From an uncultured Ruminococcus sp. (lineage in GTDB: Bacteria; Bacillota; Clostridia; Oscillospirales; Ruminococcaceae): DNA of 64,000 bases. Positions 9,825 to 18,895 of this stretch are shown in pieces. The notes under the pieces were generated by a model that searched no databases, had not been told where the DNA came from, and was given only the letters and a program-made list of their open reading frames with translations. The stretch covers positions 59,933 to 123,932 of the forward strand of contig CANQVK010000003.1 of the NCBI GenBank assembly GCA_947627275.1, written 5' to 3'. A program made the translations under genes and the position numbers. Position 1 is the first letter of the stretch. Each line of letters begins with the position of its first letter.

Positions 9825-9996
9825 TCTTTAAGGTAACCTCTAAAAACCTGTTTGGTTAAGAAAAAATCAGATAGGTGCATCAATTGCAAGGAAAGCCCTC
9901 GAAGGCGTGTTGTCGCACTCCAAGATGGGTTGACGCAGCAAGTGTCGCGCATAGCTGATTTTTTTCATAAGAGGTTTTTAGAGGTTGCCTTAAAGA
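9825..9996. repeat. 172-base MITE-like intergenic element with 25-base terminal inverted repeats
   Basis: The ends 9825-9849 and 9972-9996 are inverted repeats with one mismatch in 25 bases (core AACCTCTAAAAACCT). Just inside them a second inverted pair occurs, GAAAAAATCAG near the left end and CTGATTTTTTTC near the right. The interior has no reading frame of note. It resembles a non-autonomous mobile element or a repeated intergenic module. It occupies the divergent spacer between the penicillin-binding protein gene and alaS. No second copy is visible in this window. Confidence 0.6.
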
Positions 9997-10034
9997 AATA
10001 AATTTTAAAAGATAATGCGAAATATCTGAATTTG

Positions 10035-10060
10035 TAGGGACACGGCATGCTGCGTCCCTA
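10035..10060. repeat. Near-palindromic stem-loop (TAGGGAC...GTCCCTA)
   Basis: A 26-base near-perfect palindrome with outer stem TAGGGAC / GTCCCTA and a GCATGC core. Similar short palindromes are common as dispersed intergenic repeats in bacteria. With the element at 9825-9996 and the alaS promoter it accounts for most of the 437-base stretch between the two coding regions. It has no T-run, so it is not a standard terminator. Confidence 0.55.
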
Positions 10061-10124
10061 TGTTTTAAAAATTTAACTGAATATATTTTGAAAATTGATT
10101 TCCGTGATTTTGATGAAAAAACTA

Positions 10125-10153
10125 TTGACTTTTTATTAAAAAGAGACTATAAT
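10125..10153 (+). promoter_or_regulatory. Sigma-A-type promoter for alaS
   Basis: TTGACT at 10125-10130 and TATAAT at 10148-10153 with a 17-base spacer, very close to consensus. The expected start near 10160 leaves a leader of under 60 bases before the alaS ATG at 10218. That is too short for a T-box riboswitch. Confidence 0.8.
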
Positions 10154-10217
10154 AATATTGTATGAAAAAAATTACAGTATGCTGCTTTTCACAGGCGGAA
10201 AAAGGAGTAAAATATAT

Positions 10218-12854
10218 ATGCAGTGGACAGGACTTAACGACCTTCGTGAAAAATATCTTTCGTTTTTCGAGAGCAAAGATCATACAAGAATGGCAAGCGC
10301 TTCTTTAGTTCCTCAAGGGGACAAGAGCCTTCTTCTTATAAATTCGGGCATGGCGCCTTTGAAAAAGTATTTCCTCGGACAGGCTGTACCTCCAAATGTA
10401 AGAGTGACAACATGTCAGAAGTGTATCAGGACTCCCGACATTGAAAGCGTGGGCAAGACTGCGCGTCACGGTACATATTTTGAGATGCTGGGAAATTTCT
10501 CTTTCGGCGATTATTTCAAACCCGAGGCTATTGCGTGGGCATGGGAGTTTCTGACTGGAGTTCTCGAAATTCCGGCAGACCGCCTTTGGATCACGATCTA
10601 CGAAAGCGATGATGAGGCTGAACAGCTCTGGGAGAATAACATCGGTATTCCTCATGACCGTATTATCCGTCTCGGAAAGAAGGATAATTTCTGGGAGCAT
10701 GGTTCGGGTCCGTGCGGTCCGTGCAGCGAGATACATTTCGATAGAGTCGGCGGCGGCAGAAAGCTCGACAGAGCAGGATTTGAAGCCGAGGGTGACAAGG
10801 ATAACATCATTGAGATCTGGAACCTTGTTTTCAGTCAGTTTGACAGCGACGGAAACGGTAATTACGCTGAAATGAAAAACAAGAATATAGATACCGGCAT
10901 GGGTCTTGAAAGACTTGCATGCGTAATGCAGGGCGTTGACAATATTTTTGAGGTCGATACCGTTCAGAATATTATGAAGCACATTTCTTCGATCGCTGGA
11001 GTTTCCTATAAAACGGACGATAAAACGGACGTTTCGCTCCGTGTTATCACAGACCACATAAGAAGCACAACATTTATGGTCGGCGACGGTATTCTTCCGT
11101 CAAACGAGGGCAGAGGATACGTTCTGCGCCGTCTGCTCAGACGCGCGGCACGTCACGGAAGACTTCTTGGCATTACTCGTCCGTTCCTCTGCGAGGTATG
11201 CGATACGGTTATAAATGAAAACTCATGCGCATATCCCGAGCTTGCGGAAAAGCGCGATTATATAAAAAAGATAATTGGCGTTGAGGAGGAAGCGTTCGCC
11301 AAGACTGTCGATAAGGGTTCGGAACTGCTGAACGGCTTTATTTCGGCTCTTACGGAAAAGAAAGAGACGGTTCTTTCGGGTGAGGACGCATTCAGACTTT
11401 CCGATACCTACGGTTTCCCGATAGATCTTACGATCGAGATATGCGAGGAAAAAGGTCTGACCGTTGATGTTGACCGCTTCAAGGAGCTTGCTCAGGAGCA
11501 GCGTGCAAAAGCAAAGGCAGATCATCTTGCAAAGGCAGGTTCGTCATGGGCTGACAACAGCATAAAGGTTGACGCTCCCAAGACGATTTTCACGGGCTAT
11601 ACGGATTTTACGGCGGAGGATGCCGAGATACTTGCGATTTATAAGGACGGCTTGGAAGTGGAGTTTGCCGGCGAGGGCGAGGACGTTGTCATTGTTCTCG
11701 ACAAAACGCCTTTCTATGCGGAAAGCGGCGGACAAACAGGTGACACGGGTATTTTATCAGACGGTGATAATTCAGCCGTCGTTGCAGACACTATCAAATC
11801 CGAGGGACATTTTCTCCATATTGCGTCCGTTACTGAGGGTACTTTGAAAAAAGGCGGCAGGGTGACAGCCGCTATCGACAGAGACAGACGTCTTTCTATA
11901 ATGAGAAATCATACGTCAGCGCATCTTCTTCAGTATGCTCTGCGTCAGGTACTCGGAGATCACGTTCATCAGGCAGGTCAGCTTGTAAACGAAAAGGAAT
12001 GCCGTTTTGACTTCAACCATTTCAGCGCGCTGACAGCAGAGGAAACTGCAAGGGTAGAGGCTCTTGTAAATGCCGAGATAATGAAGGCTCTCCCCGTAAC
12101 AATGGTGGAAATGCCTATAGACGAAGCTCGAAAGCTCGGCGCAATGGCGCTTTTCGGCGAAAAATACGGGGATACGGTCCGTGTTGTAACAGCCGATAAG
12201 TCCGTGGAATTCTGCGGCGGTACTCATATTTCAAATACATCTCAGATAGGACTTTTCAGAATAGTTTCCGAAAGTTCCGTGGCTGCCGGCGTAAGGCGTA
12301 TCGAAGCGGTTACGGGCATGGGAGTTCTCGATCTTCTCAACGAATACAGAAGCACGATCGTTAAGGCTGCCGGAGCCTTGAAGCTTGCAAATCTTAACGA
12401 ACTTCCCGAGAAGTGCGCGGCAATTTCAGCAGAGCTTAAAGAGAAAGACAAGGCTCTTGAAAGTCTTGCTCAGCAGGCTGCAAACGCTAAGGCGGCTGAA
12501 ATGTTCAATAATGCCCTTGAAGTCGGCGGAGTTAAGGTCGTTGCGGCAAGAACGGACGGTACAGCTCCCGACGCACTCCGTAAAATGGGCGACAGCGTTA
12601 AGGACAGAGCTGACGATGTGATCGCTCTCTTTGCAGGCGTCAACGGCGAAAAGGGTACGCTTTACTGCGTATGTACGGCAGGCGCACTGAAAAAAGGCGC
12701 TCACGCAGGCAAATTGGTTCAGAAGGCTGCGGCAGTTACAGGCGGAAAGGGCGGCGGTCGTCCTGACAGCGCAATGGCAGGTATAGGCGATATTTCAAAG
12801 GCTGACGAAGCTGTAGCAGCATTTGCCGATATAGTTAAAGAATTTATAAAGTAA
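10218..12854 (+). CDS. alaS: Alanine--tRNA ligase
   Basis: Charges tRNA-Ala and edits mischarged serine and glycine (878 aa, normal length). I chose the ATG at 10218 because AAAGGAG lies 10 bases upstream and the protein then begins MQWTGLNDLREKYLSFF, the usual AlaRS start. An in-frame TTG at 10158 overlaps the expected transcription start and is unlikely. Domains in order: class II catalytic core (GMAPLKKYF, ARHGTYFEMLGNFSFGDYFK), tRNA recognition, editing domain with HTSAHLL and CGGTHI metal ligands, and a C-terminal DHHA1-type domain ending in GGKGGGRPDSAMAG. Confidence 0.97.
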   Translation: MQWTGLNDLREKYLSFFESKDHTRMASASLVPQGDKSLLLINSGMAPLKKYFLGQAVPPNVRVTTCQKCIRTPDIESVGKTARHGTYFEMLGNFSFGDYFKPEAIAWAWEFLTGVLEIPADRLWITIYESDDEAEQLWENNIGIPHDRIIRLGKKDNFWEHGSGPCGPCSEIHFDRVGGGRKLDRAGFEAEGDKDNIIEIWNLVFSQFDSDGNGNYAEMKNKNIDTGMGLERLACVMQGVDNIFEVDTVQNIMKHISSIAGVSYKTDDKTDVSLRVITDHIRSTTFMVGDGILPSNEGRGYVLRRLLRRAARHGRLLGITRPFLCEVCDTVINENSCAYPELAEKRDYIKKIIGVEEEAFAKTVDKGSELLNGFISALTEKKETVLSGEDAFRLSDTYGFPIDLTIEICEEKGLTVDVDRFKELAQEQRAKAKADHLAKAGSSWADNSIKVDAPKTIFTGYTDFTAEDAEILAIYKDGLEVEFAGEGEDVVIVLDKTPFYAESGGQTGDTGILSDGDNSAVVADTIKSEGHFLHIASVTEGTLKKGGRVTAAIDRDRRLSIMRNHTSAHLLQYALRQVLGDHVHQAGQLVNEKECRFDFNHFSALTAEETARVEALVNAEIMKALPVTMVEMPIDEARKLGAMALFGEKYGDTVRVVTADKSVEFCGGTHISNTSQIGLFRIVSESSVAAGVRRIEAVTGMGVLDLLNEYRSTIVKAAGALKLANLNELPEKCAAISAELKEKDKALESLAQQAANAKAAEMFNNALEVGGVKVVAARTDGTAPDALRKMGDSVKDRADDVIALFAGVNGEKGTLYCVCTAGALKKGAHAGKLVQKAAAVTGGKGGGRPDSAMAGIGDISKADEAVAAFADIVKEFIK

Positions 12855-12865
12855 GGAGCGGTACT

Positions 12866-13219
12866 ATGGACTGTTTATTCTGTAAAATCATAGCGGGAGA
12901 AATTCCGAGTACAAAAGTATATGAGGACGAGTTTGTGTACAGCTTTAAGGACATTGCTCCTATTGCTCCCGTGCATGATCTTATCATACCCAAGGAGCAT
13001 ATATGCTGTGCCAATGCGATTGACGAGAGCAATTCTTCCGTTGTTGCCAAAGTTTTTGAGGCGGCTGCAAAAATTGCAAAGGCTGAGGGGATCGAGAGTT
13101 ACCGAATTATAAATAACTGCGGTGACGATGCAGGGCAGACTGTCAAGCACCTCCACTTCCACATGCTGGCAGGTGTGAAAATGGGCTGGGGTCCCGAATC
13201 TTTGGGCAAGAGCGAGTAA
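12866..13219 (+). CDS. HIT family nucleotide hydrolase (HinT-like)
   Basis: Histidine-triad protein (117 aa), typically a purine nucleoside phosphoramidase or dinucleotide hydrolase. It starts DCLFCKIIAGEIPS, the usual N-terminus with a CxxC pair. Near residues 94-99 it carries the catalytic HxHxH triad (KHLHFHML). It begins 11 bases after alaS and is followed 14 bases later by a phosphoribosyltransferase gene, so the three are probably co-transcribed. Confidence 0.93.
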   Translation: MDCLFCKIIAGEIPSTKVYEDEFVYSFKDIAPIAPVHDLIIPKEHICCANAIDESNSSVVAKVFEAAAKIAKAEGIESYRIINNCGDDAGQTVKHLHFHMLAGVKMGWGPESLGKSE

Positions 13220-13233
13220 CAGGGGGATAGATC

Positions 13234-13773
13234 ATGACCGGCACATACAAAATAACCATTGCAGGGCTGAAGCGTGAGCTTCCCTTGTGTCCCCTTAACG
13301 AAAATATAGATATAGCGGCGTTTGTAATGTTTTCGGACGTTGAGATCACTGTTGCCGCAGCCGAGGCGCTTTTAAAAAAGTGTCCCGACTTTGATGTGAT
13401 CCTGACGGCGGAATCAAAGGGAATACCGTTGGCTTATGAGATGTCCCGTCAGAGCGGAAAGCCGTATGCAGTTGCAAGAAAGTCCGTAAAGCTTTATATG
13501 AGCGATCCTGTGGCAGTTACAGTTAAATCAATTACTACCGCCGCCGAGCAGACCTTGTATCTTTCTGCGGAAAAAGCGGCTATGATCAAGGGAAAGTCCG
13601 TACTTATCGTGGACGATGTTATCAGCACGGGAGAGTCCCTTAAGGCTCTTGAAAAGCTTGCCGAGGGTGCGGGCGGAAAAATTTCGGCGGAAGCGGCTGT
13701 CCTCGCAGAGGGCGATGCGGCGGAAAGAACCGATATAATTTTCCTCGAAAAGCTGCCCCTGTTCTTTAAATAA
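13234..13773 (+). CDS. Phosphoribosyltransferase (adenine phosphoribosyltransferase-like)
   Basis: Type I phosphoribosyltransferase (179 aa). The PRPP-binding loop is clear: LIVDDVISTGESLKAL near residues 128-143. An upstream TAESKGIPLA segment and an RKSVKLY segment fit the Apt/Xpt side of the family, which uses purine bases. The length matches Apt, but the base specificity cannot be fixed from these motifs, so no symbol is given. It lies directly upstream of comEC with a 4-base gap. Confidence 0.75.
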   Translation: MTGTYKITIAGLKRELPLCPLNENIDIAAFVMFSDVEITVAAAEALLKKCPDFDVILTAESKGIPLAYEMSRQSGKPYAVARKSVKLYMSDPVAVTVKSITTAAEQTLYLSAEKAAMIKGKSVLIVDDVISTGESLKALEKLAEGAGGKISAEAAVLAEGDAAERTDIIFLEKLPLFFK

Positions 13774-13777
13774 TAAT

Positions 13778-15817
13778 ATGAAGCGGAAAATGATTGGAGC
13801 GGCGGCAGCCTATATTTCTGGATTGTTTTTCGCTTCATTCTTTTTTGATAAATTTGGCGCGCTCATGGCAGTCTGTGCCGCTTTGTTAACTGCGGCGTAT
13901 GGGAGAATAAAAAGGTTCAGCAGGGCGGATCTCTTTTTGATAGTGTTTGCATTTGCGGCGGCGGTAACAGTAAACCGGCTGTATACCGAGCTTTATTACA
14001 GCAGAATAGTTTCATATGCAGGAAGCTGCGGCAGCTTTTGCGGCGAAGTGACCGATTACGACGTTTATGACGGAGATCTTGCTTCATACGTTCTTAAAGG
14101 CAAAATAAACGGAACTCAGAAAGCTAAGATAACCTTGCTGACAAATGAGCTTGATGCTGATTACGGCGATATACTGTCAATTGAAAGATGCAATTTTGAA
14201 GGGTTTGAGAGAGATTATCTTTTTGACAGCAGAACGTGGAATAAGTCGCGTCATATTTATCTTGAGGCAGAAAAAATCGAGGGACTGACCGTCACAAAGA
14301 CTGATTCTGCAAGATTACGTCGTATTTTGTCGAACTTTCGTGAGCATATGGTATCGGAACTGCGTGTGGAAATGGGCAGCGAAACCGGCGGATTTCTCTC
14401 GGGAATGATATTCGGCGAAAAGCAGTATATTGAAAATAACGTCCGCACATCACTTTACAAAACGGGAATCGGTCATATATTGGCGGTTTCGGGACTGCAT
14501 GTATCAATTATTGCGGCTGTTTTCATGCGGCTGATGAAGTCTGCACGAATAAATAAATATTTTCGGTTTGGCGCGGTAAATTGCCTTTTCGCACTTCTGA
14601 TAATGCTGACAAATTATCCTGTATCGGCAATACGTGCCGCCCTTATGCTTGATACGATGTATTCGGCGGAGCTTTTCGGACAGCAGAACGATTCGTTTAA
14701 TTCATTGAGTATCTCGGCATTGGCAATTTCCCTTTGCGACCCTTACGCCGTTTACAGCAGCGGCTTCATACTGTCGCTTTCGGGTACGTTTGGAATTGCG
14801 GTTTTTTCGCCGTATATGTCCGAAAAGTTCGATTCGGACACGTTTTTCGGAAAACTCGGAAAAATAGTGTCGGCGGCAGTTTGTACATCGTTGGCGGTAA
14901 TGCCTGCTTCTGTTTATTATTTTGACGAAACATCGCTTATTGCCCCTCTTGCAAATATTCTGCTTGTTCCACTGTGTACGGCGTCAATGATACTGGGACT
15001 TATATTTATTTTAACGGGCGGAATCCTCACTGCGTTTCTCATACCTGCGGAAATGATGCTTTCCGCTGTATTGAAGATTGCCGATATTGCATCATTTGTA
15101 GGAGCTTTTCACTTGCCGCATACCTGTAGATATATGCCCGTACTGTTTTTCATATCGGCAGCGCTGACTGTACTTATATATCTTTTTAGCGGAAAGCGGA
15201 CGGCTGTGGCAGTAACCATTGCAGCGGCAATTGCTTTGAATTTTACGGCTGCTGCGGTTTTCCGGCAGTTCCGGAACGATCGGCTTACCGTTGCGGTTCT
15301 TGGCAAATCCGGTCAATGCGCCGCAGTAATATCTAATGACGGCAGAACGGTCGTTGCCGATTTGAGCGGAAACAACAAATCAGCCGCATATGTGAAAAAG
15401 TATCTCACGGAAAACGGTTTCGATCGTGTGGATTCGCTTATTCTGAATACGGCGGTTCAGTCGCAGTACGCTGCCTATATTGACGAGCTGAAATATTTTC
15501 CGCCGGATAAGGTGTACGTAAGCAAAAATGACGTTATCGGCGGAAAAGCCGAGATCTTCGGTGAAAAGGGCATGTCCGCCCGCATCGGAGATCATGAGCT
15601 AGAGCTTAGAGATAACGTACTCACGGTCACTGACGGCGAAACCGAGCTGTTTCTGCTACCGGCGGCTCATGAATACGAGGAAAAAGCTGAAGTAACGATA
15701 TATTGGGGCAAAGCCAAGTCCGAGAAAAAGCGGGACGGCTGTATATATCTTACGGATATGAACAATTTTGAGATACTATTCGAGACGGACGGAGAGTACA
15801 GTATAAGGAGATTATAA
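13778..15817 (+). CDS. comEC: ComEC/Rec2 family competence channel protein with a degenerate C-terminal domain
   Basis: Polytopic membrane protein (679 aa) of the ComEC family, which forms the channel for single-stranded DNA uptake in naturally competent bacteria. Several N-terminal membrane segments precede a short extracytoplasmic domain. The competence-domain signature GHILAVSGLHVSII lies near residues 230-243, followed by a hydrophobic bundle. The C-terminal 170 residues have the strand pattern of the usual metallo-beta-lactamase domain, but the expected HxHxDH metal motif is absent: the matching stretch reads SLILNTAVQSQY. Its TAA overlaps the holA ATG by one base. Whether it still supports DNA uptake is open. 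Confidence 0.88.
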   Translation: MKRKMIGAAAAYISGLFFASFFFDKFGALMAVCAALLTAAYGRIKRFSRADLFLIVFAFAAAVTVNRLYTELYYSRIVSYAGSCGSFCGEVTDYDVYDGDLASYVLKGKINGTQKAKITLLTNELDADYGDILSIERCNFEGFERDYLFDSRTWNKSRHIYLEAEKIEGLTVTKTDSARLRRILSNFREHMVSELRVEMGSETGGFLSGMIFGEKQYIENNVRTSLYKTGIGHILAVSGLHVSIIAAVFMRLMKSARINKYFRFGAVNCLFALLIMLTNYPVSAIRAALMLDTMYSAELFGQQNDSFNSLSISALAISLCDPYAVYSSGFILSLSGTFGIAVFSPYMSEKFDSDTFFGKLGKIVSAAVCTSLAVMPASVYYFDETSLIAPLANILLVPLCTASMILGLIFILTGGILTAFLIPAEMMLSAVLKIADIASFVGAFHLPHTCRYMPVLFFISAALTVLIYLFSGKRTAVAVTIAAAIALNFTAAAVFRQFRNDRLTVAVLGKSGQCAAVISNDGRTVVADLSGNNKSAAYVKKYLTENGFDRVDSLILNTAVQSQYAAYIDELKYFPPDKVYVSKNDVIGGKAEIFGEKGMSARIGDHELELRDNVLTVTDGETELFLLPAAHEYEEKAEVTIYWGKAKSEKKRDGCIYLTDMNNFEILFETDGEYSIRRL

Positions 15818-16902
15818 TGGCTAACGTTAATGCAAAGGAGCTTACAGCAGCTTTGAAGAAAGGCGAATTGAGCCGGATTTACTATATTTTCGGAGCGGAC
15901 ACGGTAGGAGTCTCCGACCTGACGCAGAAAATTATAAAAGCGGCTGTTGGCGGCAGTGAGGAGTTTGCTCTGACAAAGCTTGACGGCAGACGGCTTGATC
16001 TTTCGCAATTGGAGGATCTTGCAGGGCAGTTCAACATGATGTCTGATTATAACTGCATTCTTATAAACGATTACAATTGTGAGAAGCCGTATGACGATAT
16101 GCGTGGAAAGTCTGCCGATGATATAACAAAAAAGCTTCTTGCCGTGTTGAAATACATTCCCTCGCAAACGGTTATTATTTTTAACGTTACAGGCTTTGAG
16201 GTCAAGGTTCAGCGTGATTACAGAAGCGGAAAAAATATCATCAAGGATAAAAATAAAAAGTTAGCCGACTTTGCGGCGAAAAACGGTACTCTATGCGAAT
16301 TGCCCATAAAAACTCCTCAGGAGCTTGCAAAGATAATTTCCACAAAGGTATCGGCAAGGGGCGGTGCGATCTCTTTGGAAAATGCTCGCGAGTTGGCGGA
16401 GCTTTGCCTCTGCGACGAGCTGACGATAGGTAACGAGATAGACAAGCTCTGCGCATATGCCAATGGTCGGGAGATAACACGGGAAATGCTTGGCGAACTG
16501 GTTCACGAGCGCAGCGATACCACGATATACAATCTCGCCAACGCCGTTGCAGCTTTCAATGCGCGTGCGGCTTATGAAGCGATCGACGAGCTGAATGTTG
16601 ATAACGATAACAGAGGAGCGGTGTTGTACGCCATTACGTCCGTTTTCATGGACTTATACCGTGCGGCTTGTGCGAAAAGAGCCGGCGTTTCGTTTGAGCA
16701 GACGGTTTCGGATTTCAGCTACGGCGGACGTGCTTTTGCAGTTAAGAATGCTTTCAGGGATTGTTCGAGAATGAGTGTTGAAAGGCTCAGAAAATGTATT
16801 GTAATTCTCCGTGATACCGCAATGCGGCTTAATTCTTCCGCTTCCGACCCGAGAATCGCCATAGAACAGGCGGTAACTCAGATGATGAGGACGAAAAGAT
16901 GA
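15817..16902 (+). CDS. holA: DNA polymerase III subunit delta
   Basis: Clamp-loader subunit that opens the sliding clamp (361 aa, usual length). Family traits include an N-terminal IYYIFGADTV stretch in place of the AAA+ P-loop region, a central TELGNEIDKL-like segment (here LTIGNEIDKLCAYA), and a C-terminal helical collar domain ending in a segment rich in Arg and Ile (AIEQAVTQMM). The location downstream of comEC is the conserved Firmicute arrangement. The last four bases (ATGA) overlap the start of rnmV. Confidence 0.92.
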   Translation: MANVNAKELTAALKKGELSRIYYIFGADTVGVSDLTQKIIKAAVGGSEEFALTKLDGRRLDLSQLEDLAGQFNMMSDYNCILINDYNCEKPYDDMRGKSADDITKKLLAVLKYIPSQTVIIFNVTGFEVKVQRDYRSGKNIIKDKNKKLADFAAKNGTLCELPIKTPQELAKIISTKVSARGGAISLENARELAELCLCDELTIGNEIDKLCAYANGREITREMLGELVHERSDTTIYNLANAVAAFNARAAYEAIDELNVDNDNRGAVLYAITSVFMDLYRAACAKRAGVSFEQTVSDFSYGGRAFAVKNAFRDCSRMSVERLRKCIVILRDTAMRLNSSASDPRIAIEQAVTQMMRTKR

Positions 16903-17498
16903 TAAAAATAAACGAGGCGGTCGTTGTCGAGGGAAAGTACGACAAAATAAAGCTTTCCTCGGTAGTGGACGGAGTAATAATCGTTACAAACGGCTTCGGC
17001 ATTTTCAAGGACAGGGAGAAACTGGAGCTTATACGGTACTATGCGAAAAAAACGGGTATTGTCATATTGACCGACTCCGACAATGCGGGACGGAAAATAC
17101 GGGGGTACATCAAGGGCGCTGTAAAAGGCGGAAATATCAAAAATGTCTATATACCCGATATTTTCGGCAAGGAGAAGCGGAAAACGAAGCCGTCTGCGGA
17201 GGGCAAGCTCGGCGTTGAGGGAATAGATGTGAAAACGCTCGCCGAAGCCTTTGAGAAAGCAGGGATAAGCTCCGAAGAACGAACAGTTCCAAAGGATATT
17301 ACAAAGCTTACCCTGTTTGAAATGGGGCTTAGCGGAGGGCAGGAAAGCAGCCGTTTGCGGAAAAGGCTGCAAAAAAGTCTCGGGCTTCCCGAAATGCTGT
17401 CGGCAGGTGCGCTTCTTGAGGTGTTGAATACTATGATGACCGCATCTGAGCTGAGAGAGTATACGGCGGCTCTTTTGGAGGAAAATGATGACGTATAG
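16899..17498 (+). CDS. rnmV: Toprim-domain ribonuclease M5
   Basis: Predicted nuclease that matures 5S rRNA (199 aa). The N-terminal Toprim fold shows the catalytic Glu11 in VVVEGKYDK and the D-x-D pair in ILTDSDNAGRK near residues 63-70. A C-terminal part (about 115-199) matches the small domain usual in RNase M5 homologues. It overlaps holA by 4 bases. In many Firmicutes rnmV sits next to rsmA, which is not here. Confidence 0.87.
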   Translation: MIKINEAVVVEGKYDKIKLSSVVDGVIIVTNGFGIFKDREKLELIRYYAKKTGIVILTDSDNAGRKIRGYIKGAVKGGNIKNVYIPDIFGKEKRKTKPSAEGKLGVEGIDVKTLAEAFEKAGISSEERTVPKDITKLTLFEMGLSGGQESSRLRKRLQKSLGLPEMLSAGALLEVLNTMMTASELREYTAALLEENDDV

Positions 17499-18861
17499 CA
17501 GTCTGCTGTTTATATATATATTTCTGCCTGCGGCTTTGGGGGCGTACTGTATAGTTCCTAAAAAGCTGAAAAACGTGGCTCTCTTGCTGGAAAGCATGAT
17601 ATTCTGCGGTTTTATGGGACTTAAAATGCTGCTGTTTATAATGCTTTTCTGTGCAGCGAACTATATCGCCGCACTTTTCATATACAGCATAAGACCGAAG
17701 ATAAGATGTATTCCTATGGCGGCGGCGATCCTTTTTGACATTGTGATGCTTGTGTCGTTCAGAGCAGAGGATTTTTCTTATCTGCATGGCTTTATGCGCC
17801 TTTCGGAGGGGGCGTTCCCTTGGGGCATATCATTATTCACCCTGTCGGCGATAGGTTATCTTATCGACGTTTACAAGGGAAATATAAGAGCTGATAAGAA
17901 TTTTGTGCGTTTTTCCCTGTACATCATGATGTTTCCGAGAATTATAATGGGACCTGCCGTCAGCTACGATATTTTTGCTGCCGCCCTCAGAAAACGAAGA
18001 TTCAATATTGCGGAAATAGGCGCAGGTCTGACTCTTTTTATCAAAGGACTTGCCAAAAAAGTCATTCTTGCAGATCAGCTGTATATGCTGTATTCTGCGT
18101 CGATGAGCGGCGATTTCGGGAGTACCTCTGCGGCTGCGGCATGGCTTGGGGTAATTTCGTATATGTTCTGCCTGTATTTTACGCTGTCAGGTCTTTCGGA
18201 TATGGGCGCAGGACTTAGCAGATGTTTTGGCTACCGCTTTCCGAGCAGTTTCAGTTATCCGATCTTCAGTGGAAGAATACGGGTTTTCGCTTCACGCTGG
18301 CATATTCAGATAATTCACTGGTTCAGGAAATATATCACCCGTCCGCTTTCCTCAATGACTGACGATCCTCTTTTAAGCAAGCTCGTTTTTGCGGGCGTAT
18401 GGTCGTTGGCAGGCTTTTGGTACGGATTCAGCTGGGGCGGAGTTTTGTGGGGCGGACTTATGGGAATTGCTATCATGACTGAAAATAAGCTCCGCAAATT
18501 TAAGCTCCTGAGATCAAATGGAATATTTTACACTATTCCGGTCATAATGATCTTGTCGGTCTTTTTGGCGTTGGGGGACGTTTCAGACGCTTTCAGATGC
18601 CTGTGGACAATGGTCGGCGGAAGCGGTATACTGGCGGATTCCATGACGGCGTATCTGCTGAGATCTTATGCGGTGGCATTGATCGTTGCTGTTTACGCTT
18701 CAACTGACCTTTTCAGAAATACGGTCACAAGAGTAAAGAACTCACGGTTAGGGTGGACGCTGTCGGTTCTTACGCCGATAGCTATGCTCGGACTTCTGTG
18801 CATATGTACATCCCTTATGGCATACAGCGGATATTCTGAGATGATGATAATAAAACTTTAG
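17488..18861 (+). CDS. MBOAT family (AlgI/DltB-like) protein lacking the canonical catalytic histidine
   Basis: Integral membrane protein of the membrane-bound O-acyltransferase family (457 aa), which normally transfers acyl groups to secreted polymers. Recognised by SLFTLSAIGYLIDVYKG, the MFPRIIMGPAVSY segment, GLTLFIKGLAKKVILAD and RWHIQIIHWFRKY. The invariant histidine normally in a W-H-G motif is replaced: the protein reads FWYGFSWGGVLWGG, with Tyr near residue 312. ATGs at 17485 and 17488 are both possible; the second has the better distance from GGAGG at 17477. It overlaps rnmV and is followed by an SGNH-like partner gene. Confidence 0.85.
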   Translation: MTYSSLLFIYIFLPAALGAYCIVPKKLKNVALLLESMIFCGFMGLKMLLFIMLFCAANYIAALFIYSIRPKIRCIPMAAAILFDIVMLVSFRAEDFSYLHGFMRLSEGAFPWGISLFTLSAIGYLIDVYKGNIRADKNFVRFSLYIMMFPRIIMGPAVSYDIFAAALRKRRFNIAEIGAGLTLFIKGLAKKVILADQLYMLYSASMSGDFGSTSAAAAWLGVISYMFCLYFTLSGLSDMGAGLSRCFGYRFPSSFSYPIFSGRIRVFASRWHIQIIHWFRKYITRPLSSMTDDPLLSKLVFAGVWSLAGFWYGFSWGGVLWGGLMGIAIMTENKLRKFKLLRSNGIFYTIPVIMILSVFLALGDVSDAFRCLWTMVGGSGILADSMTAYLLRSYAVALIVAVYASTDLFRNTVTRVKNSRLGWTLSVLTPIAMLGLLCICTSLMAYSGYSEMMIIKL

Positions 18862-18895
18862 TAAAGGCGATGTTGAACAAAAGAGGTGAGACGGC

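Noticed and set aside
9997..10217. T-box riboswitch before alaS
   Set aside because: The promoter at 10125-10153 leaves under 60 bases of leader, too short for a T-box, and no T-box core is seen.
10158..10217. Upstream TTG start extending alaS by 20 residues
   Set aside because: It lies on the predicted transcription start, while the ATG at 10218 has a good ribosome-binding site and the family-typical N-terminus.
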